Assembly (NCBI GenBank): GCA_027489295.1
Contig: JAIYAA010000124.1
Span: 1 to 6,016, forward strand
Source: Sphingomonadales bacterium
Lineage (GTDB): Bacteria; Pseudomonadota; Alphaproteobacteria; Sphingomonadales; Sphingomonadaceae
Length of the DNA stretch: 6,016 bases
Direction: 5' to 3'
Shown: piece after piece, positions 1 to 6,016 of the stretch
Layout: every line of letters begins with the position of its first letter
How positions within the stretch are numbered: the stretch's first letter is position 1
Position numbers and translations under genes: made by a program
Notes under the pieces: generated by a model
Database searches by the model: none
The model's input: only the letters and a program-made list of their open reading frames with translations
Told to the model about the DNA's origin: nothing

Positions 1-1225
1 CATTCTCGCCGACGCCGGCCTTGATCGACTGTTCGTGCGGGATGCCCGGATGCGGCGGCGGCGAGACGCGGACGGCGACGACGTTCTCGCCCGCCGCCGG
101 CACGATCTCGAACTGGCCGCGGATGAAGGCGCCGCGGGTGCCGCCCTGGCGCTGGCCGTTGACCCACACTTCGGACGCATAGTTGATGCCGCCGAACACC
201 AGGGTCAGCCGCTTGCCGGCGGCGTCTGCCGGTACGGTGAAGCTGGTGCGGTACCAATAGTCCTGCCGCGCCAGGCTCTCGGGAATCTTGAGGTTGTTGA
301 GGCCGTAATAGGGATCCGGGTACACGCCGCGATCGACCAGGGTGGTCAGCACCGTGCCCGGCACGGTCGCGGCATACCAGGTGCCTTCGGGCTTGCCGGG
401 GCGCGAGAGCGTGCCGCCATCGGCGGACACGCCGGGGGCGGCGGCGAGCTGCCAGCCGTTGATCTGCCAGCGCAGCGGACCGGCGGGCGCGAGGCTCGGC
501 AGCGCCGGTACCGGCTTGGCGACCGGCGGGGTGTAGGCGGTGGTGCTCTGCGGCAGCGTCCAGGGGTCCTGCTGGCGCGTCATGCCGATATTGGCGGTCT
601 TTTGCAGGTCCCAGCCCACGCCGACGCGCCACATCTGGACCAGCTCGAACGCCGGCGGATTGCCCGCCTCGCCCTGGACTTCGCTGGCACCCAGCGCCAC
701 GCCGCGCAGCTGCGCCTGGACCAGCGCGCCGCCGAAGTGGGGCTGCCCCGTCACCACCGGTGCCAGCGCGATCCGCGAAGCGACCGCGGCGCCGTTGAGC
801 GCGCCTTCGCCCACCGGCTTGCCGTCGAGATACAGCCGCACCCGGCCGCCTTCGATGACCGCGGCGACATGCGCCCAGCGGCCGGCGGTCAGCTTGGCGG
901 TGGTGTTGACCGCCGTGCCGCTGCCGAAGAAGTGGAGCGCGCCGCCCCGCAGGCCGAGGCAGCGGCAGTCGCCGGCGGGATCGCCGAACGCGATCAGCGT
1001 CACCACGCCCTGTTGGACGAGATCGGGCTTGACCCAGGCCGACAGCGTTATCGGCGCGCCGGAGCGCAGCAAGGCGTCGGCGCCGCTCAGCGGCCGATCG
1101 ATACCGATGCCGCCGGCGAGGAAGCTGGCATTGTATGGCCCGCCATTGTCCGGTTCGGCCGCCTGCACCGCCGTGATCGCCACCATGGCGGCGCCCACAA
1201 GCATCGCGCGGGTAGAGTTGCGCAT
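1..1225 (-). CDS. Secreted GH2-family glycoside hydrolase with N-terminal LamG domain (partial, 3' end outside window)
   Basis: The reading frame opens at ATG 1225-1223 on the minus strand and stays open for 408 codons to the left edge, so only the N-terminal part is visible. A Shine-Dalgarno sequence, GGGGAGGA (1239-1232), supports this start. Residues 1-22 form a Sec signal peptide ending AVQA before AEPDNG. Residues about 40-190 look like a LamG/concanavalin-type jelly roll (ITLSAWVKPD, LHFFGSG, WAHVAAVIEGG, VRLYLDGKPVG). Residues about 265-408 match the GH2 sugar-binding domain: WYAATVPGTVLTTL near 280-293, YYGLNNLKIPESLARQDYWY near 305-324, then EVWVNG and PHPGIPHEQSIKAG at the visible end. 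This wording is typical of GH2 proteins related to exo-beta-D-glucosaminidases and beta-mannosidases. The TIM barrel and catalytic glutamates lie outside the window, so the substrate is unproven. It is transcribed divergently from the ROK regulator, which suggests control by it. Confidence 0.88.
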   Translation of the reverse strand, partial: MRNSTRAMLVGAAMVAITAVQAAEPDNGGPYNASFLAGGIGIDRPLSGADALLRSGAPITLSAWVKPDLVQQGVVTLIAFGDPAGDCRCLGLRGGALHFFGSGTAVNTTAKLTAGRWAHVAAVIEGGRVRLYLDGKPVGEGALNGAAVASRIALAPVVTGQPHFGGALVQAQLRGVALGASEVQGEAGNPPAFELVQMWRVGVGWDLQKTANIGMTRQQDPWTLPQSTTAYTPPVAKPVPALPSLAPAGPLRWQINGWQLAAAPGVSADGGTLSRPGKPEGTWYAATVPGTVLTTLVDRGVYPDPYYGLNNLKIPESLARQDYWYRTSFTVPADAAGKRLTLVFGGINYASEVWVNGQRQGGTRGAFIRGQFEIVPAAGENVVAVRVSPPPHPGIPHEQSIKAGVGEN

Positions 1226-1394
1226 CGGTATTCCTCCCCAAGTGTGCGCCGGGCCCGCGCATGTCGCGCCCCGGGGTCCATTCGTCGCCGTCTGGCTACG
1301 CCGCCGTTTTTATTCACCAAATTTAGTAATTCAACCGCCGTGATCGTATCGGCGCTTGCACCGTGGCCTTAAATCGACTGTTATCGCAACCATC
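1226..1394. promoter_or_regulatory. Divergent intergenic region between GH2 gene and ROK regulator
   Basis: This 169-bp gap must hold the promoters of both divergent genes. Most of it is GC-rich, but about 1307-1334 is strikingly AT-rich, which suits a promoter/operator core. I could not identify a convincing -35/-10 pair for the GH2 direction. In the plus direction TTGCAC (1356-1361) and TGTTAT (1379-1384) are separated by 17 bp and would place a transcript start about four bases before the regulator ATG at 1395, but both boxes are weak matches. The call as regulatory DNA rests on the gene arrangement and base composition, not on a proven site. Confidence 0.6.
1310..1325 (-). promoter_or_regulatory. 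Candidate operator/promoter motif TAAAT-N5-GAATAA, copy 1 (GH2 side)
   Basis: Read on the minus strand, this stretch is TAAAT TTGGT GAATAA. The same eleven fixed bases with the same 5-bp spacer recur at 2627-2642 ahead of the sugar kinase, in the same orientation relative to the downstream gene. It lies 84 bp upstream of the GH2 start codon, in the only AT-rich part of the divergent region. It could be a binding site for the neighbouring ROK repressor or a shared promoter element. The repeat is seen directly; its role is inferred. Confidence 0.4.
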
Positions 1395-2618
1395 ATGACG
1401 AGCGGCCGCCCTCCGATACGCCTTTCGGGTACCAACCTGGAACGTGCCGCTGACCACAATCAGCGCGTCACCCTGCATGCGATCCGCGCCAACGGTTCGC
1501 TGACGCGGGTCGATCTTGCGCGGATCACCGGGCTTACGGCCGCCGCGATCGCCAACATCACCAAGCGGCTGCTCGCCGACGGGCTGATCCAGGAGGCGGG
1601 GCGCCGCTTTGGCGGGCGGGGGCAGCCGCCGACCAACCTGATCATCAATCCCCAGGCCTGCTATTCGCTGGGCCTCAACATCGACCGCGATCACGTCACG
1701 CTGGTGCTGGTCGATTTCCTGGGCGAGACGGTGGGCCGCGCCACGCGCGAGATCGATTTCGCGCTGCCCGAGCAGGTGGCGGCCTTCTACCGCGCCGAAG
1801 TGGAAGCGCTGATCGCCTCGGCCGGCGTCGATGCGCGGCGGATCGTCGGCCTCGGCGTGGCCAGCCCGGACGATCTCGGCCTGATCGAGCTGCCCGGCAA
1901 GCCCGACGAATATCGCCGCTGGGAGGAGACCGACCTCGCCGACCTGCTGGGCGAGCCGCTGGACATCCCCGTGTTCGTCGAGAACGACGCCGCCGCCGCC
2001 GCGATGGGCGAGCTGCAGCTGGGCCTGGGCCTGCAGCATTCGAGCTTCTTCTACATCCTGATCTCGTCGGCGCTGGGCGGCGGGCTGGTGATCGACAGCA
2101 ACTATTTTCGCGGCGCGACCGGGCGGAGCGGCGAACTGGGCTTCCTCACCCACCGCGATCCGGATGGCGTGGTGCGGCAGATTCAGGCGCATGTCTCGCT
2201 CTCCGGCCTCGCCGCCCCACTCGAGGCGGCGGGGTACAGCGTGCAGGACATGCTCGCCTGTGACGGCAGCGATCCCGCGCTCGAAGCGGTGGTCGATGCC
2301 TGGATCGAGGAATCGGCGCGGCTGCTCGTCGGGCCGCTGCTCGCGGTGAACTGCCTGATCAATCCGGAAGCGGTGCTCATCGGCGGCCGCCTGCCGCGTC
2401 GCCATGTCGATCGGCTGGCCGAACGCGCCAATGCCCTGCTCGCCGAACAGGGCGGCGATGCGCCCGCGCTGGCGCCGATCGCCCGCGCGCAGCTTTCCGC
2501 CGATGCGCCGGCCGTGGGGGCCGCGATCCTGCCGTTCAGCTATTTCCTGCTGCCCAAGAGCAGCGCGCTGTGGAAGGCCTCGGCAGGCGACGGCGAAGCG
2601 ATCGCCGCCTTCGCCTGA
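1395..2618 (+). CDS. ROK-family transcriptional regulator (NagC/XylR-type repressor)
   Basis: The product has 407 residues, the usual length for ROK repressors. Residues about 20-70 are a winged helix-turn-helix, with the recognition region LTRVDLARITGLTAAAIANI at 36-55 and a wing with GGRGQPP near 71-78. The rest is a ROK sugar-kinase-like fold: LGLNIDRDHVTLVLVD takes the place of the phosphate-binding DxGxT loop, ENDAAAAAMGE carries the acidic residue D198 of the sugar site, and SALGGGLV and GELGF (246-250) follow. The zinc motif CxCGxxGC expected just after GELGF is absent, and no cysteines are seen there, so this is a non-catalytic sensor lacking the usual metal site. Such proteins bind DNA until a sugar or sugar phosphate relieves repression. 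I chose ATG 1395; an in-frame TTG at 1356 would add 13 residues that do not look conserved. Neither start has a clear ribosome-binding site. It is divergent from the GH2 gene and lies 183 bp before the kinase; the effector is unknown. Confidence 0.9.
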   Translation: MTSGRPPIRLSGTNLERAADHNQRVTLHAIRANGSLTRVDLARITGLTAAAIANITKRLLADGLIQEAGRRFGGRGQPPTNLIINPQACYSLGLNIDRDHVTLVLVDFLGETVGRATREIDFALPEQVAAFYRAEVEALIASAGVDARRIVGLGVASPDDLGLIELPGKPDEYRRWEETDLADLLGEPLDIPVFVENDAAAAAMGELQLGLGLQHSSFFYILISSALGGGLVIDSNYFRGATGRSGELGFLTHRDPDGVVRQIQAHVSLSGLAAPLEAAGYSVQDMLACDGSDPALEAVVDAWIEESARLLVGPLLAVNCLINPEAVLIGGRLPRRHVDRLAERANALLAEQGGDAPALAPIARAQLSADAPAVGAAILPFSYFLLPKSSALWKASAGDGEAIAAFA

Positions 2619-2801
2619 TCGACTATTAAATCAATCGAATAACTTTAATCTTGTGCCCGGCGCCGGTGCGGGGCAGAGAAAGCGCCGCGCGACGCGCGCG
2701 GACTTTGGCAGCAGATCGGCGATGTGCCGGCACAGCGGGGAGGGGACATCGGTGGCGATCGAGCAGCGTGTGGATTCCGGACATCGGGGCGTGACTCGCT
2801 G
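2619..2801 (+). promoter_or_regulatory. Intergenic region upstream of ROK kinase
   Basis: This 183-bp gap opens with an AT-rich stretch (2622-2653), then becomes GC-rich. The AT-rich part contains the TAAAT-N5-GAATAA motif and a pair of 6-bp inverted arms. The GC-rich part (about 2656-2700) has short GC self-complementary pieces but no T-run after them, so I do not call a terminator. A strong purine-rich GGGGAGGGG lies at 2737-2745. The length and composition suggest that the kinase has its own regulated promoter here instead of relying only on read-through from the regulator gene; this is inference. Confidence 0.45.
2625..2649 (+). promoter_or_regulatory. Candidate operator: motif copy 2 plus inverted arms ATTAAA/TTTAAT
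   Basis: ATTAAA (2625-2630) and TTTAAT (2644-2649) are perfect inverted arms separated by 13 bp. Overlapping them, TAAAT CAATC GAATAA (2627-2642) repeats the motif found ahead of the GH2 gene. ROK repressors commonly bind AT-rich inverted repeats of about this size, so a site for the adjacent regulator is plausible. The arms are AT-only and could arise by chance in AT-rich DNA; the match with copy 1 is the better argument. Copy 1 does not show the same inverted arms. Confidence 0.4.
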
Positions 2802-2802
2802 A
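2752..2802 (+). promoter_or_regulatory. Possible 16-codon leader ORF coupled to the kinase start
   Basis: GTG 2752 begins a short frame, VAIEQRVDSGHRGVTR, that ends with TGA at 2800-2802. The last base of that stop is the first base of the kinase ATG (TGATG). The strongest ribosome-binding site in the gap, GGGGAGGGG at 2737-2745, sits 6 bp before this GTG, whereas the kinase ATG has no good site of its own. The arrangement fits translational coupling through a leader peptide. The peptide resembles nothing I recognise, and the layout could be coincidental. Confidence 0.28.
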
Positions 2803-3707
2803 TGGCCCAGACCCCACCTCGCCCCTATGTCGGCATCGAGCTTGGCGGCACCAAATGCGTGCTGACCCTTGCGCAGGGCCCGGATACCATTCTCGCGCAG
2901 GAAACCGTGCCGACCCAGGCGCCGGAGGCCACGCTGGCCGCGCTTGAAGCCATTCTCGATCGCTGGTGGAACGACACGGGGTTCGCCGCCCTCGGCATCG
3001 CCAGCTTCGGGCCAGTGTGTCTCGATCCCGCCCATCCGCAGTTCGGCCACATCCTCACCACCTCCAAGCCGGGCTGGAGCGGCACCGATGTCGCCCGCCG
3101 GCTGGCCGCGCCCTATGCGGTGCCGATGGCGTTCGACACCGATGTGAACGGTGCGGCGCTGGCCGAGATGCAATGGGGCGCGGGCCAGGGGCTCCGCGAC
3201 TTTGCCTATGTGACGGTCGGCACCGGCGTCGGCGTCGGGCTGGTGGTCAACGGCCAGCCGACGCGCGGCATCGGGCACTGCGAAATGGGCCATATCCGCG
3301 TGCCGCGCCTGCCGCACGACACCGCGCCGAGCGGCTGCCCCTTCCATGACGACTGTATCGAGGGTCTGGCGTCGGGCACCGGCATCCGCGCCGCGCTCGG
3401 CGACCAGCCGGTGGAGACGGTGGCGGCCGACCACCCGCTATGGGACCGCGTCGCCTCGGCGATCGCGCTCCTCTGCCATACGCTGGTGGCGACCACCGGG
3501 CCGCAGCGCATCGCGATCGGCGGCGGCGTGATCCAGCGCCAGCCGCATCTGCTCGACCGGATCGACCCGCTGCTTCGCGCCAGCATCGCCGGCTACCTCG
3601 TCGTCCCGCCTGCCCCCTATGTCGTGGCGCCGGCGCTGGGGGATCTGGCCGGGCCGCTGGGCCCGATCGCGATGGCAATGCGCGCGGCCGCCGGCGCACA
3701 GGCATAA
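2802..3707 (+). CDS. ROK-family sugar kinase, fructokinase (YdhR/ScrK-like) type
   Basis: The product has 301 residues, normal for ROK kinases, and would be cytoplasmic, phosphorylating a free hexose with ATP. IELGGTK at 12-18 is the N-terminal phosphate-binding loop. D114 in FDTDVNGAALAE (111-122) is the expected catalytic base. GTGVGVGLV follows. GHCEMGH at 158-164 and CPFHDDC at 179-185 supply the His/Cys zinc site, and CIEGLASGTGI continues it. This GHxEMGH...CPFHxxCxEGLASG pattern is characteristic of ROK fructokinases, so fructose is the first guess; glucose or mannose kinase activity is also possible. ATG 2802 is chosen because it places the GGTK loop at the usual distance from the N-terminus; an in-frame GTG at 2724 would add 26 atypical residues. 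The gene lies 183 bp after the ROK regulator and 144 bp before the GH3 gene in the same direction, consistent with processing of sugars released by the hydrolases. Confidence 0.88.
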   Translation: MAQTPPRPYVGIELGGTKCVLTLAQGPDTILAQETVPTQAPEATLAALEAILDRWWNDTGFAALGIASFGPVCLDPAHPQFGHILTTSKPGWSGTDVARRLAAPYAVPMAFDTDVNGAALAEMQWGAGQGLRDFAYVTVGTGVGVGLVVNGQPTRGIGHCEMGHIRVPRLPHDTAPSGCPFHDDCIEGLASGTGIRAALGDQPVETVAADHPLWDRVASAIALLCHTLVATTGPQRIAIGGGVIQRQPHLLDRIDPLLRASIAGYLVVPPAPYVVAPALGDLAGPLGPIAMAMRAAAGAQA

Positions 3708-3739
3708 TTGCGGCTCGAAAAGCCGATGGAAGCCCGGTA

Positions 3740-3756
3740 GATGCAGGGGGTGCATC
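3740..3756. repeat. Perfect inverted repeat GATGCA-GGGGG-TGCATC
   Basis: Two perfect 6-bp arms flank a 5-bp G-run in the gap between the kinase and GH3 genes. A third copy of the arm, GATGCAT, occurs at 3788-3794. The repeat lies about 95 bp upstream of the GH3 start. It could be an operator for a dimeric repressor (length and spacing fit several families) or a small RNA hairpin. The stem is too short, and lacks a T-tract, to be a terminator. No regulator can be assigned from the sequence. Confidence 0.4.
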
Positions 3757-3851
3757 GCCGGCATCCGGATCCAGCGCCCATGCCGTCGATGCATGGACTT
3801 GGGCGCCGAAGCTGCGGTATCGCGCGTAGAAGACTGAACGGGAGAGACATG

Positions 3852-6016
3852 ATGCCTGCGGGCCTGAAGCTGCTACTGGCAACCACCATCCTGGCTGCAA
3901 CCCCTGCCTTCGCGCAGCAAGCGCCGACAGCGTTGTCGTCCACCGCGCATCCCGAGAAATGGCCGGCCGCGAAGAGCCAGGGCCTGATCGATCCCGCCAC
4001 CGAGACCTTCGTCACCCAGCTGATGGCGAAGATGACGCTGGAGGAGAAGGTCGGCCAGATGATCCAGGCCGATATCGGCAGCATCAAGCCCGAGGATCTG
4101 GCGATCTATCCGCTCGGCTCGATCCTGGCGGGCGGCAGCTCGCCGCCGATCGGCGCGCCCGACCGTTCGCCCCGTGGGCCATGGCTGGCGACCGCGCAGG
4201 CGTTCCAGAAGGCGGCGCTTGCCCGCAAGGTCGGCCACACGCCCATCCCGATCATGTTCGGCATCGACGCGGTACACGGCAACAGCAATGTGATCGGTGC
4301 GACGCTCTTCCCGCACAATGTCGGTCTCGGCGCGATGCGCGATCCGGCGCTGATGGAGAAGATCGGCCGCGCGACCGCCGAGGAGACCGCCTCGGTCGGC
4401 ATGGACTGGGCGTTCGGGCCGACGCTCGCGGTGCCGCAGGACGAGCGCTGGGGCCGCGCCTATGAGGGCTATTCGGAAGCGCCCGAGGTGGTGCGCAGCT
4501 ATGCCGGCGCGATGATCCGCGGCCTGCAGGGCGCACCGGGCACAAAGGATCGGTTCCAGAAGGGCTATGTCGCGGCCTCGGCCAAGCATTTCCTCGGCGA
4601 CGGCGGCACCTTTGGCGGCCAGGACCAGGGCGATACCCGCGTTTCCGAAGACGAGCTGATCCGCATCCACAACGCCGGCTATCCGGGCGCGGTCAACGCT
4701 GGCACGATGACGGTGATGGCCTCGTTCAGCAGCTGGAACGGCACCAAGATGCACGGCAACAAATCGCTGCTTACCGATGTGCTCAAGGGCAAGATGGGCT
4801 TTGACGGCTTCGTCGTCGGCGACTGGAACGGCCATGCCCAGATCCCCGGCTGCACCCCCACCGATTGCGCGGCGACGTTCAACGCCGGGCTCGACATGGC
4901 GATGGCGCCGGACAGCTGGAAGGGGCTGTACGACTCGACGCTCGCCCATGCCAAGGATGGCACCATCCCGATGGCGCGGATCGACGATGCCGTCCGCCGC
5001 ATCCTGCGGGTGAAGGTGCAGATGGGCCTGTTCAACCCGGCCCGCCCCTATGAGAGCAAGCCGGAGGTGATCGGTTCGCCCGAGCACCGCGCGATCGCCC
5101 GCGAAGCGGTGGCCAAGTCGCTCGTGCTGCTGAAGAACAGCGGCGTGCTGCCGCTGAAGGCGAGCGCGAATGTGCTCGTCGCGGGGTCGGGCGCCGATTC
5201 GATGGCGCAGCAGTCGGGCGGCTGGACGCTCAGCTGGCAGGGCGACGGCAACCCCAATGCGATGTTCCCCAACGGCGAGACGATCTTCGCCGGCATCCAG
5301 GCGGCGGTGAAGGCCGGCGGCGGCAGCGCCACGCTCTCCGCCGACGGCAGCTTCACGGCCAAGCCCGACGTGGCGATCGTCGTGTTTGGCGAGGAGCCCT
5401 ATGCCGAGATGCGCGGCGACGTGCGCACGCTGGAATTCCAGCCGGGCGACAAGCAGGCGCTGGCGCTGCTCAAGAAGCTGAAGGCCGCCGGCGTGCCGGT
5501 CGTCTCGGTGTTCCTCTCGGGTCGCCCGCTCTGGGTGAACCCCGAGCTCAACGCCTCGGACGCGTTCGTCGCCGCCTGGCTGCCGGGCAGCGAGGGCGCG
5601 GGCGTGGCCGACGTGCTGATCGGCGACAAGTCCGGCAAGCCGCGCCGCGACTTCAGCGGCACGCTCTCGTTCAGCTGGCCCAAGACCGCGGGCCAGTTCA
5701 CGCTCAACCGCGGCGAGCCGGGCTATGACCCGCTGTTCGCCTTCGGCTACGGCCTCAGCTATGCCAAGCCGGGCACGGTCGGCGCGCTCAGCGAAGTCTC
5801 GGGCGTCGATGCCTCGCTGGCCAATGTCAGCACCTTCTTCGCCAAGGGCGTGACCCCGGCGCCGTTCTCGTTCGCCACCGATAGCGGCATCACCCGCAAG
5901 ACGGTCGACGGGCCGGCAACGCAGGAAGGCGCGCAGCAGCTCAGCTGGCCCGCCGGCCCGGCGACGCTGCGCATCGGCGGCACCGATCTCGATTTGAGCC
6001 GCGAGACCAATGGCGA
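3852..6016 (+). CDS. Secreted GH3 beta-glucosidase / exo-beta-glucanase, ExoP-like (partial, 3' end outside window)
   Basis: The frame runs 721 codons to the right edge without a stop; ExoP-like enzymes are about 800-850 residues, so roughly 100 are missing. It should release glucose from the non-reducing ends of beta-1,3/1,4-glucans or oligosaccharides outside the cytoplasm. Residues 1-21 are a Sec signal peptide ending AFA before QQ. The GH3 barrel (about 50-370) carries GIDAVHG (D139), WGRAYEGYSE (R202), AKHFLGDG (K245, H246) and VVGDWNGH with nucleophile D324. The second domain (about 405-635) has GGWTLSWQG (457-465) and GEEPYAE, whose first Glu, E514, matches the acid/base position of barley-ExoI-like enzymes. 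D324-W325 and the GGWTLSWQG tryptophans fit the aromatic clamp of this subgroup. Residues from about 650 fit the start of an ExoP C-terminal domain. Tandem ATGs occur at 3849 and 3852; GGAG (3841-3844) is better spaced from the second. Confidence 0.92.
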   Translation, partial: MPAGLKLLLATTILAATPAFAQQAPTALSSTAHPEKWPAAKSQGLIDPATETFVTQLMAKMTLEEKVGQMIQADIGSIKPEDLAIYPLGSILAGGSSPPIGAPDRSPRGPWLATAQAFQKAALARKVGHTPIPIMFGIDAVHGNSNVIGATLFPHNVGLGAMRDPALMEKIGRATAEETASVGMDWAFGPTLAVPQDERWGRAYEGYSEAPEVVRSYAGAMIRGLQGAPGTKDRFQKGYVAASAKHFLGDGGTFGGQDQGDTRVSEDELIRIHNAGYPGAVNAGTMTVMASFSSWNGTKMHGNKSLLTDVLKGKMGFDGFVVGDWNGHAQIPGCTPTDCAATFNAGLDMAMAPDSWKGLYDSTLAHAKDGTIPMARIDDAVRRILRVKVQMGLFNPARPYESKPEVIGSPEHRAIAREAVAKSLVLLKNSGVLPLKASANVLVAGSGADSMAQQSGGWTLSWQGDGNPNAMFPNGETIFAGIQAAVKAGGGSATLSADGSFTAKPDVAIVVFGEEPYAEMRGDVRTLEFQPGDKQALALLKKLKAAGVPVVSVFLSGRPLWVNPELNASDAFVAAWLPGSEGAGVADVLIGDKSGKPRRDFSGTLSFSWPKTAGQFTLNRGEPGYDPLFAFGYGLSYAKPGTVGALSEVSGVDASLANVSTFFAKGVTPAPFSFATDSGITRKTVDGPATQEGAQQLSWPAGPATLRIGGTDLDLSRETNG

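Noticed and set aside
35..1372. A 445-codon open frame on the plus strand opposite the GH2 gene
   Set aside because: It is Arg/Ala/Gly-rich low-complexity sequence with no recognisable domain, exactly antisense to a well-supported GH2 frame with signal peptide and SD. Long antisense frames are common in GC-rich DNA.
1323..2405. A 360-codon open frame on the minus strand opposite the ROK regulator
   Set aside because: It is composition-driven, lacks domain features, and is antisense to a clear ROK repressor. It would also cover the divergent promoter region.
2656..2700. GC-rich self-complementary pieces after the regulator gene (for example CGCGCG-A-CGCGCG at 2686-2698) as a terminator
   Set aside because: The stems are short, ambiguous GC repeats and no T-run follows, so an intrinsic terminator is not supported.
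2724..2801. N-terminal extension of the kinase from GTG 2724
   Set aside because: The extra 26 residues do not resemble ROK kinase N-termini, there is no ribosome-binding site before 2724, and ATG 2802 places the GGTK loop correctly.
2631..3434. A 267-codon open frame on the minus strand opposite the kinase gene
   Set aside because: It is a shadow of the ROK kinase frame, with no start context or recognisable domains.
3711..3725. CGGCT-CGAAA-AGCCG hairpin just after the kinase stop codon as a terminator
   Set aside because: The stem is only 5 bp with no downstream T-tract. It is too weak to call and may be chance.
3873..5087. A 404-codon open frame on the minus strand opposite the GH3 gene
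   Set aside because: It has His/Arg/Ala-rich shadow composition with no family resemblance, while the opposite strand has all GH3 catalytic motifs.

Overview
The window is GC-rich DNA (roughly two thirds G+C by eye) with codon use and protein families typical of an Alphaproteobacterium. My best guess is the Sphingomonadaceae, with Caulobacter-like or Xanthomonas-like relatives as alternatives. It looks like part of a chromosomal carbohydrate-utilisation locus. I see no tRNA, rRNA, CRISPR array, transposase or phage gene.

Layout: (1) 1-1225, minus strand, running off the left edge: the N-terminal ~408 residues of a secreted glycoside hydrolase family 2 (GH2) enzyme, with a LamG/concanavalin-like domain before the GH2 sugar-binding domain. 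(2) 1226-1394: a divergent intergenic region with an AT-rich core. (3) 1395-2618, plus: a ROK-family transcriptional repressor (winged HTH plus degenerate sugar-kinase fold). (4) 2619-2801: a second AT-rich intergenic region, followed by a possible short leader ORF that overlaps the next start. (5) 2802-3707, plus: a ROK-family sugar kinase of the fructokinase (YdhR/ScrK-like) type with an intact zinc site. (6) 3708-3851: an intergenic region holding a 17-bp perfect inverted repeat. (7) 3852-6016, plus, running off the right edge: a secreted glycoside hydrolase family 3 (GH3) beta-glucosidase / exo-beta-glucanase of the ExoP type.

Inferred teamwork: both hydrolases carry Sec signal peptides and would act outside the cytoplasm, releasing sugars from a beta-linked glycan. 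The cytoplasmic ROK kinase would phosphorylate a released hexose, and the ROK regulator between them would control the locus in response to a sugar. No transporter or TonB-dependent receptor is in view, so the substrate and the uptake step cannot be settled here.

The less routine observations are: a shared spaced motif (TAAAT-N5-GAATAA) in the two AT-rich intergenic regions, oriented the same way toward the GH2 gene and the kinase gene; a regulator that has lost the ROK zinc-binding cysteines next to a kinase that keeps them; a well-placed ribosome-binding site that fits a 16-codon mini-ORF ending in TGATG at the kinase start; and the GATGCA/TGCATC inverted repeat ahead of the GH3 gene. The locus is otherwise an ordinary type of glycan-degradation cluster. 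I see no convincing sign of a wholly new system.
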